From Linderina pennispora (Eukaryota; Kickxellomycota; Kickxellomycetes; Kickxellales; Kickxellaceae), in assembly GCF_002104995.1 (NCBI RefSeq), contig NW_024468249.1:1922001-1986000 (forward strand): DNA of 64,000 nt. The letters are read 5' to 3'. Below the pieces are notes generated by a model, which was not told the DNA's origin, made no database searches, and worked only from the letters and a program-made list of their open reading frames with translations. Of the stretch, positions 24,108 to 35,380 are shown one piece after another. How positions within the stretch are numbered: position 1 is the first letter of the stretch; each line of letters starts with the position of its first letter. The translations under genes and the position numbers were made by a program.

Positions 24108-24115
24108 CTTATATA
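24108..24115 (-). promoter_or_regulatory. TATA box of the ABC transporter
   Basis: TATATAAG on the minus strand, about 110 nt upstream of the start at 23999. Confidence 0.4.
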
Positions 24116-25237
24116 TTGACGCGTTGGCAACTGAACTGTGTGTTTTGGTTACGCCAAGGGTCAAGGCAAGCATGTACAAGACATTGAGGGATGGCTTACT
24201 GTGAACTGGGCCGCAAAAAAGTAGGTGTAGATTGTAGAACAAAAAAAAAAAGGTAGAGCGTGGTAAAAAGGAAAAAAGATGAAGGACACGGGATCTTAGA
24301 TTGTACAGCCGCCAGCATCTCCAGGTCTTATAAGCCAGGCCAGTTTTCTCCACCAAAGCTGGCTGTCTTGGCAAAGCCAGTGGGCAACTACCAGCTGCGG
24401 CCGGCAGTGCGCTTCTGGCATGCTTGCTGGGATTTGCCCCAAGACCAAAACACGAGATTTCTCTGAAGATTTTCTCACCAGGCTATTTTCCTCGCTTGGA
24501 GTTGGTGCTTCAGCAAATGGCCAAAGTATACGGGAAAAATACACAGCCCCTCTGCCCTTTCCTCTGCGGCCACAGGACAAGCCGCCAAATTTTGGAAGCA
24601 CATCATAATCAATTACGCTGATGTCCTTATTGTGGACATTTGTTTCTTCAGGAGCACGTTGGCACGGGTGAGAGATCTGTGACTGGCAATTCTGCATTTG
24701 CTTACGGAGATTCGCACCCGGATTCGGCAGGATTGTCGCCGAGTTCGGGAAATTATCCAGATTTTTGCGCTCTTAGTCTGGAGCCTATTAGCGAAAAAGC
24801 AATCTCAAACTCATCAGAGATGGCATTGCCATCATGGTGCTGCACTCCATAGACCATGCATCGCTGTGTCGCTGGCCGGAGATGTTGCGCCTAGCCTGTC
24901 GTTTGCTGAGCATTATCAAGGCCGTAGCATCAACATGCTGATAATCTAGATTAGCCAATTACTGATTATGATTGGGCCACTTGAGTGTGCAGGCACGCGT
25001 ACTCAGGTACCTGGCATTGCCGCCACAAGAGAAACCTACAGTTTCTTGTCCCCGCACCATACCAAGAGCTGGTATGACTTCATAAGGTTAAACGACATGG
25101 CAGTACACAAGTTTTTAAATGTCTCTCATTTTCATTTGCCAGTAACAGCACGATAGATCCTTTATATATTCAAGCTCTAAGGGACCAAGCGATGGAGTAG
25201 AATAGCCTATAATGGTCTACCATTACATTTTGTACGC
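24116..25237. other. intergenic, passing into an AT-rich island
   Basis: The upstream region of the ABC transporter, with an A12 run near 24240. From about 24900 base composition turns AT-rich. Frames here (24296-24697 on minus, for example) show no coding character. Confidence 0.4.
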
Positions 25238-25671
25238 ATGAAACTCATCACTGTTGTATACCTACTCTGTGCGGCATGCTCTGCATGGACTATGAAGGAT
25301 AAATTTGTCACGTATTTAATTGCGCAAAAGTTGGCGAAATTCCCAATAAACTCCACACTTGAGCGTGATATATACACCTAAGCTGGCTATTTTCTTTAAC
25401 GACTGGCATATTGCAGACAGCTTAAACACAGACTTTCAAATCCTTAGATTACCGAGATGCTCTGAATAGGCTGAAGTCGCTTATTGATATCCATCGCTCT
25501 GAAGCAATACAGCTCGATACAACCGGTGTGATGACGCTGGACTATATTATCAATCGAATTACGCAATCATATAAGGCATCTATCCAATCCAATCTTGATA
25601 AGAAGGAGTAAATAGCCAATACGAAACTGGATAAACAGCTAGATAACCTACTGGAAGAATTAAATTGGTAA
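25238..25671 (+). pseudogene. decayed or unusual AT-rich secreted-protein gene
   Basis: Not recognised. It begins with a textbook signal peptide, MKLITVVYLLCAACSA, followed by WTMKDKFVTYLIAQKLAKF and a stop at 25379-25381. Coding-like sequence resumes at about 25432 (TFKSLDYRDALNRLKSLID, then TTGVMTLDYIINRITQSYK) to an in-frame TAA at 25609, and continues in the same frame (NTKLDKQLDNLLEELNW) to a TAA at 25669-25671. The gap 25365-25431 has GT and AG dinucleotides that could mark an intron, but no splice I tried gives a clean join. Joined, it would be a helical, charged secreted protein of about 125 residues. The internal stop and AT-rich setting favour a decayed gene. Confidence 0.4.
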
Positions 25672-26973
25672 TAAATACACTGCAGCTGGAATTCTCTAAA
25701 CACCTGCTATCATCATAATCGAGTAAATGAAGTAGCCACATATCTAAAGGTGAGCGTAATAGCTTATATAACTAGCCAATGCAGGCAGACATTAATTCTT
25801 TGCAATAGAATTCGAACTTGGCTGAAGATTAATATGAATCTTGATTAAATGCACAAATGCAATTTCTATAGAGACGAACGATATGGCACTTGTGGATTTC
25901 GATGGGGACTGGACTAATCATGGTCAAGGAAATCATAGGCGTTTGCAAAACAACTATGGATGGGATCGCTGTTAGCTCATATACATTATAAGGAGTAAAT
26001 GTTAGAAGGATATGAACTCTACAACTTAGCTAAGGGCTGGCTGAAATACCTAAATATATAAGGGAAGGGCATAAAAGAGTGCAGAAAACCATTAAGCAGA
26101 AAATTAGTAGAAAAAGGAGCAATAAAGAGCCCTATCTAGGACTAGATAATGTAGATAATATAGAAGGAATAGTAAATAGTAAGTTGATTATACTTAGTTA
26201 TGTAATTCCAGCTATAGAGCTAGTACTATATATAATTATTTTGGCTTAATATATATAGGATTTATTAGCTCCAGAATGGTGATATCACCCTCTACCACTA
26301 TAGATAGAACTAGGCACATAAATAGATAGTGTTGCACGGTTCGGCGATGACCGCCATGATGACGCCATGGAAATTATCGAATCGATCGACAACGAGAGCA
26401 GCTCTCGCGCTGAACCAATAGAGATATCCAGCAGAGACCTGTGACCACTACAATCACAGCTTTCCGCCCCGGTTTCACCGATGAGGTTAGATGTTGCCAC
26501 TGCAGCGGAATCTTCAAAAAGGCTAATGTGTGGCATTAGCAGTTTTCCTCTCTTTTCCTTTTTCTTTAGTTTTGAAATTCAAACTTATCCACACCCCCTT
26601 ATTAGCACAACAATAGGTATCAGCAGACTGTTGAACTCCCTTTTTCCTTATTTCTTTTCAAAAACTATTTTTATTTGTACTTCAAACAAATATTTATTCC
26701 TTTTATGATAGGCTCTAAACCAATATAATAGTTTAGAATATTAAAATGAATTACTTAACGGTAATAACTTAATGACTTTAAATAGTAGTTGGCATAGTAA
26801 TAGGATTATTTTTGTCATTAACCAGTGAAACACCTCAACGATTCCAAGACAATATGCTGTACAGAAGATGGTCAGGGGAGGTATAAGTAGGTTGAAATTG
26901 ATTATATCCATCGGTGCAGCTAGTCAGATACTCATAACCAATTAAAAATCGACTTTCATCAGAATGATTGGTT
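25672..26973. other. AT-rich gene-poor island
   Basis: Strongly A/T-rich sequence with many TATA-like and stop-dense stretches and no frame of substance. It contains a diverged copy of the 19.6 kb repeat (26320-26610). Probably degenerate mobile or duplicated DNA, but I recognise no transposon domain or clear terminal repeat. Confidence 0.5.
26320..26610 (+). repeat. diverged copy of the 19.6 kb small-ORF repeat
   Basis: In the same order as at 19610-19860, this segment shows a GTTGC-CGG block, a GACGCCATG start block, DNES-S-RAE codons, a GACCACTACAATCACAGC block, a TTCAAAAAGGC block and a Phe-rich CCTCTCTTTTCC tract. The reading frame is interrupted by stops. Similarity is partial and was aligned by eye. 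Confidence 0.35.
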
Positions 26974-27046
26974 GGTTCCATAGTGTAGCCGGTTATCACT
27001 GCGGATTCTGATTCCGCCAACCCGAGTTCGAATCTCGGTGGAACCT
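26974..27046 (+). tRNA. tRNA-Gln(CUG): tRNA-Gln (anticodon CTG)
   Basis: A complete cloverleaf: acceptor GGTTCCA pairs with TGGAACC (27039-27045), discriminator T; D arm with GTGTAG and GGTTATCAC; anticodon stem GCGGA/TCCGC around loop TTCTGAT with anticodon CTG at 27008-27010; T stem CCGAG/CTCGG with loop TTCGAAT. No intron; a TTTT Pol III terminator follows a few bases downstream. Embedded in AT-rich DNA. Confidence 0.95.
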
Positions 27047-27174
27047 TCTTTTGCCTTTTATTTCTTCGCCAATGCAGGTTTTATAGCGCCAGCATGTTTC
27101 GCTACAAGCTGGTGTTGCTCAATGCTAGTGATAAGAAATATATTTTTAAAGTAAATTGCTAGATATGCGTATGT

Positions 27175-28172
27175 TTAGCTGCTCCACACAATGTTGTTGG
27201 TGCCGTTGACGCTGGCGATATTGTAGTTTTTGACAATGGTCAGGAAGTTTTGCACGCTAAGCGCCCAGGCCGGCGTCTTAATCCCAGTTGTATAGCACAA
27301 CGCCGAGCAGGTTCTGCTGGCTTGGCAGTCATGTGGAACTGATCGATGAAGAAGCGGTTATCAACGTCGCCACACATGACGCTATTACCAGTTCGAGTCG
27401 GTGGTGATGCAGCACTCGGTCGGCCGGATTGATGGCCATAGCATCGGTGAGCTGGTAGTCGTTGGCAACACGTGTTGCGGAAGCCAAATCAAAAATGCGA
27501 ACACCACTGGCAGCACTGCCGTACTTGGTCTTTAGTGAAGCAAGGGCGGACTTGTGTGCATTGATGATGGCAGTCTCAAGTGTGTTTCCCAGGTCGGTGA
27601 TTCCGAGGTCGGTAGTGATAGGCATGATTCCAACCGGCTGGATATTGGCAATGATAATCTTGCGGAATCCAGCGTCAAGAAGAGTGGCAACATTGGCATA
27701 GACGTACGTTGCCAGCTTGGAAGCAAAGGCATCCGGGGTGTCGGTGCCAGCGGCCAGGCTGTCGAGAGAGTAGAAAACATCGTTGCCACCACTGTCGGTC
27801 AGCACATAGTGACCAGCGCGCTGGGTAGTAGTCTCTTTGGTGTTGTTGCCCAGGTAGTCGGCAATTGCGTCTTTGACAGACTTGATCGATCCATCTTTGC
27901 CTTGGGCGTAGACGAACTGGTTGTTAGTAGTGGCACCGCCATAGGCGATCGTCGTTGAGTGTGTAGCCGAGCAGCTTGGCAGCATACTCAACCCACACAG
28001 GGCCAGAGCTGTAGCGGCCGTTCCAGTATGCACTCATCGTCGAAAGATGCGCAGTACTGCCATTGTCCTCGCCCGAGGCACCAAAAACAACGAACTTGCT
28101 AGGGGGGATAGTGGCAGCTGTGACTAGACTGGCACAAGCTGCAAGGGAGAAGGCAATAGTCTTGACGAGCAT
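27175..28172 (-). CDS. secreted SGNH/GDSL-like esterase, frame broken
   Basis: Secreted lipolytic or carbohydrate esterase of the SGNH fold. Residues 1-19 are a signal peptide (MLVKTIAFSLAACASLVTA). Block I is FVVFGASGEDNGS, where the usual G-D-S-L is G-A-S-G, keeping the presumed nucleophile Ser at residue 33. YAYGGATTNNQFV is the block II region. Block III is DSGGNDVFYS with the oxyanion Asn. Block V appears downstream as FFIDQFHMT, supplying the Asp-x-x-His pair. It ends NGTNNIVWSS, stop 27175-27177. About 330 residues, usual for fungal GDSL esterases. Frame breaks lie near 27950, 27400 and 27300. A TATA box is at 28302-28311. Substrate unknown. Confidence 0.8.
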
Positions 28173-28301
28173 TACGTACTATTGTGAAGAAATTGCTCGA
28201 AACAATGTAGAAAAGGGGAAGGGGAAGGGAAGGGGAGAGCTGGAGTGAGGGTGGGTATGAATGTAGTTTGAGCTAAGCTGTGGATCCTGGCATCTGGGTC
28301 A

Positions 28302-28311
28302 CCTTTTTATA
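28302..28311 (-). promoter_or_regulatory. TATA box of the GDSL-like esterase
   Basis: TATAAAAAGG on the minus strand, about 130 nt before the start at 28172. Confidence 0.4.
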
Positions 28312-28975
28312 CCAAAACTTTATTTCCGCGCACGACAAGCCTGAGAGCCTGCCTTCGGGCTCATCCCCTTATTCTCTCACCGCAGTGTGCCAATCGGAGC
28401 CTTTGCACGCGGTATGACTCGAGCAAAGTATGCTGTAATACTCGATATACTCATGTTGGCAGCAACAACAACAAATTATTTGTTTTGAAACTGCAAATCG
28501 GCGTTGGTTCGAAGCCTCTGTGAAAGCCGATTTTGAGCAAACTGTGGCTTCCAACAAGCTTTTGGTTCCAGTCCAAGGCGCACTGTGTGGCTCTAAAGGA
28601 TTTTCATGCAGGTTCTTTTCGTCTGCTTGGTTCCGCATTACGCGGCAATCGGCTCAAAAACAGTGGTCCATGCTGGGTGGATGCGCAAGACCTCAGTTGG
28701 TTTTTGGTTGGCACAGTTCTGTCGGAGGGTAGGGTGCTTCATGCTTGCATCCAAGAAAATGGTAGCTACCGTGCTCTGCCTTCATTAGAGTCTACTGCCG
28801 CAGGACCAGAGAGCAATTTGCTTTGGGGCATTGGGCTACTTCCGTGAAGAGTCAAGAGGGGCAGGTTTTGTTTGGTAATGCGATCGAGCAGACCAGCCAA
28901 GAAGGGAGTCAAGACAATGGCAAGACAATCTATTGTACGTTTAACAACGGAAATTAAAACCAAACTTTTTGTCGC
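28312..28975. other. intergenic
   Basis: Upstream region of the esterase and 3' flank of the Thr/Pro-rich membrane protein. Short plus-strand frames (28533-28847, for example) look random. Confidence 0.4.
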
Positions 28976-30118
28976 TCATGCCTCGTCAAGATCGCGGAGC
29001 AGCACCGGGTTCTCGCCGCCTGCACCGCCAGCATGCACAGTGCTGCCCGAGCGGCCATTTGAGTAGTACGGCATTGCGCTGCCCGAGCCAGTCAGCGGAG
29101 TCTGGCTCGAATTGGGCATCGGGACGTCAGTGCTGCCGCCCAGCCGAGCATCAGAGACAGGGATAGCATAGGCAGCGCCACCAAGGCCAGCACCTGCTGC
29201 TGCTGTCGAGATCGGCCGTGGCGGATTGTACTCAGGGAAATCAGAGTAGTCGACCTTATCGGCGTAGCGCCTCTTCTGGAGTGACCGTCGGATAGAACAG
29301 AGCGCCGGCCACAATAATAGCCACACCCACCACACATCCGATGACAATACCAGCGATCGCACCTCCAGACAGCTTGGACGACTTGCTCGTAGTTTTGTTT
29401 TTGTCACTATCAGTCGAATTGGTCGGCGTGTTGGACTCGTTGGTATTCGAATGGGTGGGTGATGCCGTTCCAGATGTCCGTAGGCTTCGTAGGCGTCGTA
29501 GGCTTCGTAGGCGTGGCACCAGGTGTTCGGTGTAGAATCGCTGGACGCTGAGTCAGCTGTATTGTTGTCACGAGTCGACGTCGAGGTGGAGGTCACCGTG
29601 ACAACGCCATCATCGTCATTGGTGGGCGTAGTCTCTGGGGTGGTGGCAGGATTGTCGGGGGTAGTTTCCGGCGTGGTCTCCGGTGTAGTCTCCGGTGTAG
29701 TCTCCGGTCGTAGTTTCCGGTGTAGTCTCCGGTGTCGTTTCGGGAGTTGTTTCCGGCGTCGTTTCGGGCGTAGGGTCCTCAGTGGTTGGTGTGGTGGGAT
29801 CAGGCGTGGTTTCTACCGGGGTTGGCGTCGTATTCTCAGGCGTAGACTCTGGGGTCGTTGCTGGATCGCTCGAGGGCGTTGCTTCATCGGGTGTCGTCTC
29901 GCCTGCGGTGGGTGAGGTGTTACCCTCAGGTACCTGTAGGGTCAGTTCGCAGCACTACTAGCTCCAGCTGCTCCATCACCGGGTGTAGCGTCTCCAGCAT
30001 TACCACCCGCGCTAGCTGCAGGGTCCACCGCACCGGCACCTGCATCCTGGCCGATCGATTGCCCACTAATCGCAAGCAGGGCCACGAAAACCAGCGGCGT
30101 GTACTTTACAAACCGCAT
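28976..30118 (-). CDS. Thr/Pro-rich cell-surface protein with signal peptide and single transmembrane helix, frame broken
   Basis: Starts at 30118 with signal peptide MRFVKYTPLVFVALLAISGQ, followed by an Ala/Gly-rich segment and then a long mucin-like stalk of repeated Thr-Thr-Pro-Glu units (about 29640-29800, 12-nt repeat unit). After a Thr/Asn/Asp-rich stretch comes a transmembrane helix (GGAIAGIVIGCVVGVAIIV near 29340), a basic Arg/Lys patch and a cytosolic tail rich in Tyr, Pro and Gly ending RDLDEA, stop 28976-28978. About 380 residues. The layout is that of Wsc/Mid2-type wall sensors or adhesion proteins; a WSC domain is not visible. Frame breaks near 29930, 29700, 29500 and 29290, one of them inside the repeat. 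Stalk glycosylation is inferred. Confidence 0.7.
29640..29800 (-). repeat. tandem 12-nt repeat encoding Thr-Thr-Pro-Glu
   Basis: On the plus strand the unit reads about GTAGTCTCCGGT, repeated imperfectly some ten times; on the minus strand it encodes TTPE. Near 29709 one extra base breaks the phase, so unit count and frame there are uncertain. Confidence 0.8.
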
Positions 30119-31729
30119 CGTCTATGTGTATTAAAATCAGGACAGGCGGCAAAGATAGTCAAAAATAGAGGAAAGGATAAACAGGCGAGGGAGGCGTAAA
30201 ATAGGGGAGAGGGGCGGGAAAAAGGGTCGTTAGCAGATAGATATAAAAAGGAAAGGGAAAGGAATTGCCATTAAAGCTTGGGGGAACGGGAGGGGTGTTG
30301 GAAGAGAGTGAGAGAAAGCCCTGCCCTATAAATACCCTGACTCGCTCAATTTGCACAGTGATACCCGCCTGGCAGGATTGGGTCCGATTTTTGGTGAACA
30401 GCCGACAGTGCCCTTTCTGTTTGGGTCATTTTTCTCTCCCTGCTGTCGTTGGTCAAGCAAATGAAACCGCGCGATGATAAACCGGCTTGTAGCCTGAACT
30501 GTCCCTAGTTGAATACAAAGGAATCGGTATACTGCCAACGGCATCCCTTACATTGTGCAAGCCGGGTCTCCAAGACCTTGTAGGTATTTACTTGCGATGT
30601 AAGAAAAGCATCAGCAGATGTAAAAGCTTTGCTGCCTGCCTTCTGCAAGACGATTCGCTGGATGCGTAAGGGTGGTACGATGAATGTACAATTCCGTTCC
30701 TTGCGAGGTGTTGTGTAACCTTTGCAGCAATGAACGGCTTGCTTGCTGCGAACTGTGCGGCTCAAGCGGCTCTAAAAGTGGGGAGACAGGCGTCATGCAA
30801 GCAGCACTCTATACGTGGCACCCCAGTCTCACCTCCAGCGAGAACAGACCGATCTGCAGTTCAGTTAAGCTATGTTTACCAGTGATGACCTGATCTTTCG
30901 TTAGCCTGACGGCACATACGACAGGATATATATAGCAGAGCGAAGCCATGGATGGCAGCTGCACCAAAGGCGAAAAATACACACTCTTGGACTACATATC
31001 TTGCCGCCATACTCCATCGGTGAACCCTGATCACACAATAAATTGATCTTCCATAGAACTATAAAGCCGTAGAGAGAACCGGTTTACATCCACAGCGTGT
31101 TGGCCTGGATGGAATCTTCATCGCATGGTCCCACAGCGGCGATGTAATAGGCACCACCATGCACATATATGACAGTCAAGAAAAGGGCGTTGAGGGATAT
31201 AAAACTGCATGGCCAAGCCGCAATCTATAGTCATTGCCACCTTTCGCATGCCGCTGCAAGTCGACTGCACAACACAGCTGACCAGAAGCAGTAGCAAGCA
31301 ACCGTTCGGACGTCTCTGCCTTATTCTCTTGAGCAGACAGTGCTGCTGCAACTCCAATGGATAGACCGACTGCGCCCTCTGAAGCAATACTATGTTGTTC
31401 AATAACCTGGTAAGCGGTGGCCATCTAGCAGAGTACTGATTTTGGTACTGAGGAATATGCAGGCCGGGACGAAAAGGCAACAGAACATGTATGTGGCTAA
31501 GCATTACAGCCATACCTGCATATTAAACCTGCTCCGTCCGTCACGACATTTGCTAATGAACCGCCAGGTCGCATTCATGCCAGGCAAAAACAAAAGAGCC
31601 TGGACCCAGATCCACAAAAAGACCCCATTGGGCTTACCCGAGCTCAGACTGGGTCAAGAAAATGCATATTGTGCACAAACAGCTCAGCTCCACATTTTTT
31701 CTTCGCATATTTTCATACTCTTAAAAACG
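30119..31729. other. intergenic, divergent promoter region of 1.6 kb
   Basis: Lies between the wall-protein gene (minus) and the PQ-loop transporter gene (plus). It contains TATAAATA-like sequence near 30327. A minus-strand frame 31176-31424 is moderately protein-like but has no recognised domain, so I leave it uncalled. Confidence 0.4.
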
Positions 31730-32674
31730 ATGGTTTGGAACCAAGTCGTGTCAAAGGTGCTCGGATACTTCTCAATCGGGTGCTGGCTCGTGGTGTTTGC
31801 CCCGCAGATTTATGAAAACTACAAACGCAAAGGCGGCGACGGCGTATCGCTACTGTTCCTGTATATCTGGATTCTCGGCGACATTGTTCGGGCTCATCGG
31901 CGCATTTGGGCAAGACCTGATTATCACCGCACTCATCCTGTATATCTACTACTTCCTTGCGGACGCGGTGCTGCTGGCTCAGATCCACTACTACAACTAT
32001 GCCAATCGGCGGCGCGCTCAGACAGTCGAAGGCAGATCGGGGTGAAGGAAGTGCGCTGTTGGGCGATGCAGCTGGACAGCGGCGGCCGTCGAATGTGCAT
32101 CACTGCCACTGCCCATGCCACCAGAGCCACCAGCATGATGAGCCTCAACAGCAGCAAAGGGCATGCGACTGTCGGCCTCAAGCAGCACAGCAGAGACAGG
32201 ACGAGAGTAGGTCGGCACTGACGATGCCGGCCATGTTCCCGATTATTGCAATCATCTTGGTTGTCAGCCTGGCGCTGGCAACGTGGTCCAGCGATGCCTG
32301 AGAGCCTTGTTTCTGGCACTGTGTCATTGTCAAAGCCAGTCAAGATCCACCCGTTCTCGCAGGCTATGGGGTACATCTCTGCCGTGCTGTTCCTTGGCGC
32401 CCGCATCCCGCAGATTATCAAGAACTACCGCAAGAAATCGTGTGAAGGGCTGTCGATCGGCATGTTCATTTTTTCGATCCTTGGTAATGTGTCGTTCACC
32501 ATGTCGTTGATGCTATACTCGCTTAACAGCGACTACATTCTGGCAAACATCCCGTGGATCCTCGGCAGCACCGGCACGCTGTTCTTTGATCTGGCAATCT
32601 TCCTGCAGTTCTACTGGTACCACGGCAGCATTGAGCCCTGTGAGAGTACATATGCCAGCGACGCCGAAGTCTAG
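31730..32674 (+). CDS. PQ-loop transporter (vacuolar/lysosomal cationic amino-acid transporter, Ypq family), frame broken
   Basis: Seven-helix membrane protein of the PQ-loop family (yeast Ypq1-3/Rtc2, animal PQLC2), which move basic amino acids across the vacuolar membrane. The start MVWNQVVSKVLGYFSIGCWL leads into the first PQ repeat (VVFAPQIYENY) and FLYIWILGDI. After a frame shift near 31885 comes LIGAFGQDLIITALILYIYY. A hydrophilic His/Gln/Ser-rich loop (about 32040-32215) separates it from the second half, with another hydrophobic helix (FPIIAIILVVSLALA), the second PQ repeat (GARIPQIIKNYRKKSCEGLS) and two more helices. It ends SDAEV, stop 32672-32674. About 315 residues, normal size. 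Both diagnostic proline-glutamine pairs are present. Confidence 0.85.
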
Positions 32675-32709
32675 GCAACATCTTGATTGAAGTCTATTAT
32701 ATAAAATGT

Positions 32710-34044
32710 CTACTTTGACAGCACTATCTTGCCCAGCTCATACGACGAGATCATGATCGCACACGACGGCGCAATCTTCATCAGACGCGGTGCCTAGGCC
32801 AGCAAACAGCCCACGCAGCCCCTCCTTGGCCACAATATGACGTAGCATGCTGGCAAAGGTCCGGTGCTGTGAGACATGTGATTTCGGGCTTAGCATGCTG
32901 CTCGATCTGGCGCCGGGTCTTGGCAACATCGAACGGCGTGGTGATAATGGCTGCCACAATCCCACTCGCAGCGCCCGAGCAGAACGACGTCATCAGCCGG
33001 GTCAGCGTATCCGACGCACCACTGCTGTGCTGGCGGCCATCGAAGATCGGTGCAAACACACGATGGTTCCACTGCTCGTAGCCGAACCAGTAGATCGCTG
33101 AGAACGGCACGTCGCGCCACAGCGTCGGCACCAGCCCGCGCCACAGCGTCCCCAGCCCGCTATGTCCGATCTCTGACGAAACCCCGCGCATCACCGTGCG
33201 CAGGTCGTGGGTTGCTGATGACTGCATACGTGTGCGTACCAGCTCCAGCGGCGAAATCACCGATGCAGCCGCTGTGCGCGCTATGCAGCCGGCAAACAGA
33301 GACGCGAATTGCTCGTATGGAGAAAGCATCGCGCTGGCCTTCATCCTGGCTCCCATCCACGACCGCAGGTAGTCGTAGCCGACAAAATATATCATGGTCG
33401 ATGGACCCTGATGCCACCAGCGTTGGGCTCAGCCCACGCCACAGCGTTCCGCACACCTTCGGTCCGGGCAATGTGTTGCATTCCCGCCAGTGTTCCTGGT
33501 GATCCGCTCGCCTGCCACCCGCTCGATCTTGGGTGTGAAGCCGAGCCGCTTCCAGAGCCCCGCCTTGCCTGCCTGTGGGACGGCTACCAGGTCCCTGTAC
33601 AACTGCCGCCACGCTGCCGCCGCGCTTCCCTCGCATGCAGATGCGCTGCTCCGGATGATCCCAGCTCTGCCCCACATCCACCGGCCGCCCCTGAGCATCG
33701 AACACAAGCGCATCTGAACACAGGCACAATGACGCCGAGGTTCTCAGGCTTGCCGACTCTGCTCCTATAACGCCGGCTGTGCTGGGTGCACACAACCGCT
33801 TGAACACAAGCTCCATTTGCTGTGGCCGTGCATTCCTCGGCACCCAGTAATTTGTTGGCCGCCGCTGTACCTGAGGCAAAGGCTGCTTGGTAACAAGTGT
33901 CTGTGATTGCTGCCGTGTCTTGACTACGTCGAACGGTGTCATAAGCAGTGATGTGACAATAGCACCAGCAAACGCCGACGCCATGCGCGACTGGAGCCCG
34001 GGCGCTGCCTCCGTGTCTGCGACCTGCGAATTGGTCTGTGGCAT
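32710..34044 (-). CDS. MTM1: mitochondrial carrier, Mtm1/SLC25A39-40-like, frame broken
   Basis: Inner-membrane solute carrier; this subfamily is linked to mitochondrial glutathione uptake and manganese/iron homeostasis. Three carrier repeats are visible: FAGAIVTSLLMTPFDVVKTR at the start, FAGCIARTAAASVISPLELV followed by RTRMQ in the middle, and FCSGAASGIVAAIITTPFDV followed by AKTRRQIE in the third. The PFDVAKTRRQIE form and the long insert between the first two helices (33620-33890) suit Mtm1/SLC25A39-40. The C-terminus in the correct frame is PRLMKIAPSCAIMISSYELG, stop 32710-32712. About 445 residues. Several frame breaks (near 33710, 33480, 33400, 33200, 32850). Convergent with the PQ-loop gene, 35 bp apart. 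Confidence 0.82.
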
Positions 34045-35278
34045 TAGTGTAATGTACAAGCAAGACCAGAAAATTTTTATGGCACTCTTTGGGAGTGTGG
34101 GAAGTGAAAAGCACAGGCTGAAAAAGTGAATCAGCAGCTCCTCGGAATTTCCTTGATAAATAATTCCCCGCTCACGGTAAGGGGAGGGAAATCGTTTATC
34201 CCCTGGCTGCCGCGGCGCCCCTGGCTGATGCTCCCAGGAATGTGGCCATGGCCAATAAACACCCGAAGGATAGCACTTTTGCGAGCATACTGTCTGCTGG
34301 AACCTGTCTGTCCACCCCACATACCCTGGCCCTCGGCATACCGCCAACATACCCAGCATGCTGAGTAATCGTTGCTGATAAACTATGTCATTAGTAAGGG
34401 GACAATGCACCCATGGCGTAATGGAATATCCGAAAAACGCAATCGGAAGTGACCCGCCTCAAGAATCGGGGCAAGCCAGCAACAGATAGTCAGGCTCTTT
34501 CCGCAGAATCCTCAGTTTTTTTACACGCGAAGGCGCTGGCGGCAAAGATCCTACCCGGTGAATCTGTCACGCATTACTTAGTGGAAATCCACACAAGGCA
34601 GCGGTGCAATCTCGGCCAGAGAAATGCAGAGTCTAGGCAATGCACTTCGGCGCCCGCACTATTGTATGGCCGATTTTGGATGGCTGTACACACACTGCAG
34701 CGATAGCACTGCAGCTACAGCACCACATTGTCCTCAATGCCTTAGCAGTGACATGCCGAGCCTGCTAGCTAGCTGACTGTTGCTATTGGCGCAGTGTCCT
34801 CCGGCCATACGTGATTTCCATACATGCAGCAGCATGTCTCATCTACATACGCAGCGCAGCACGCCAGACCACTTGGCCGGTCAACAAAGCATATTTGCCG
34901 GAAATCCCAAACCCCCTTTTTGCGGATTTCAATCGAATGTACCACGCTCCCTAGAACTAAATTTAGTACCTTCCACGATTCCAATTGCCAAGAAATTGCT
35001 ACAAATACATTCTACAATATGGACTGAGGTTTTGCTGCCATTTGAGGATGCCCAGTTGCCTTTCCCACATGGGCTTCGCATCTATGGAATTCCACTGTTA
35101 CACCAAGAATATACACGTATCTCGATATTGGCGAACAAGGCTGTCGATTTCGAATCTAGATGCAAGAGTACTGTTTTGGGTATCCCTCAAACAGCATGCC
35201 TATTCTCAGGTTCAGAACACAGAGAGCCATGCAGTCGAGGGAACGCTGAATGCACTTTATATTGACTATAATTCCACG
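34045..35278. other. intergenic
   Basis: 1.2 kb between the divergent carrier gene and chitosanase gene. Plus-strand frames such as 34780-35265 lack coding character. No repeat or RNA gene recognised. Confidence 0.4.
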
Positions 35279-35286
35279 TATAAAAG
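35279..35286 (+). promoter_or_regulatory. TATA box of the chitosanase
   Basis: TATAAAAG, 95 nt upstream of the ATG at 35381. Confidence 0.5.
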
Positions 35287-35380
35287 GCACCTGCTAGGCC
35301 CTACATCTCTGCCCATACCAACAGACAACAACAGCAGCTAAACCACCCAACTCCACCCCTTCTACTCTTAATCAAGCACC

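Noticed and set aside
25672-26320. LTR retrotransposon
   Set aside because: AT-rich with TATA-like runs, but no paired long terminal repeat, primer-binding site, or gag/pol motif could be found in either strand.
29640-29800. CRISPR array
   Set aside because: The repeat is contiguous, in frame and codes Thr-Thr-Pro-Glu; there are no spacers.
31176-31424. 82-codon minus-strand frame
   Set aside because: Moderately protein-like (a GAVGLSIGVAAALSAQ stretch) but no promoter, no homologous motif and no continuation.
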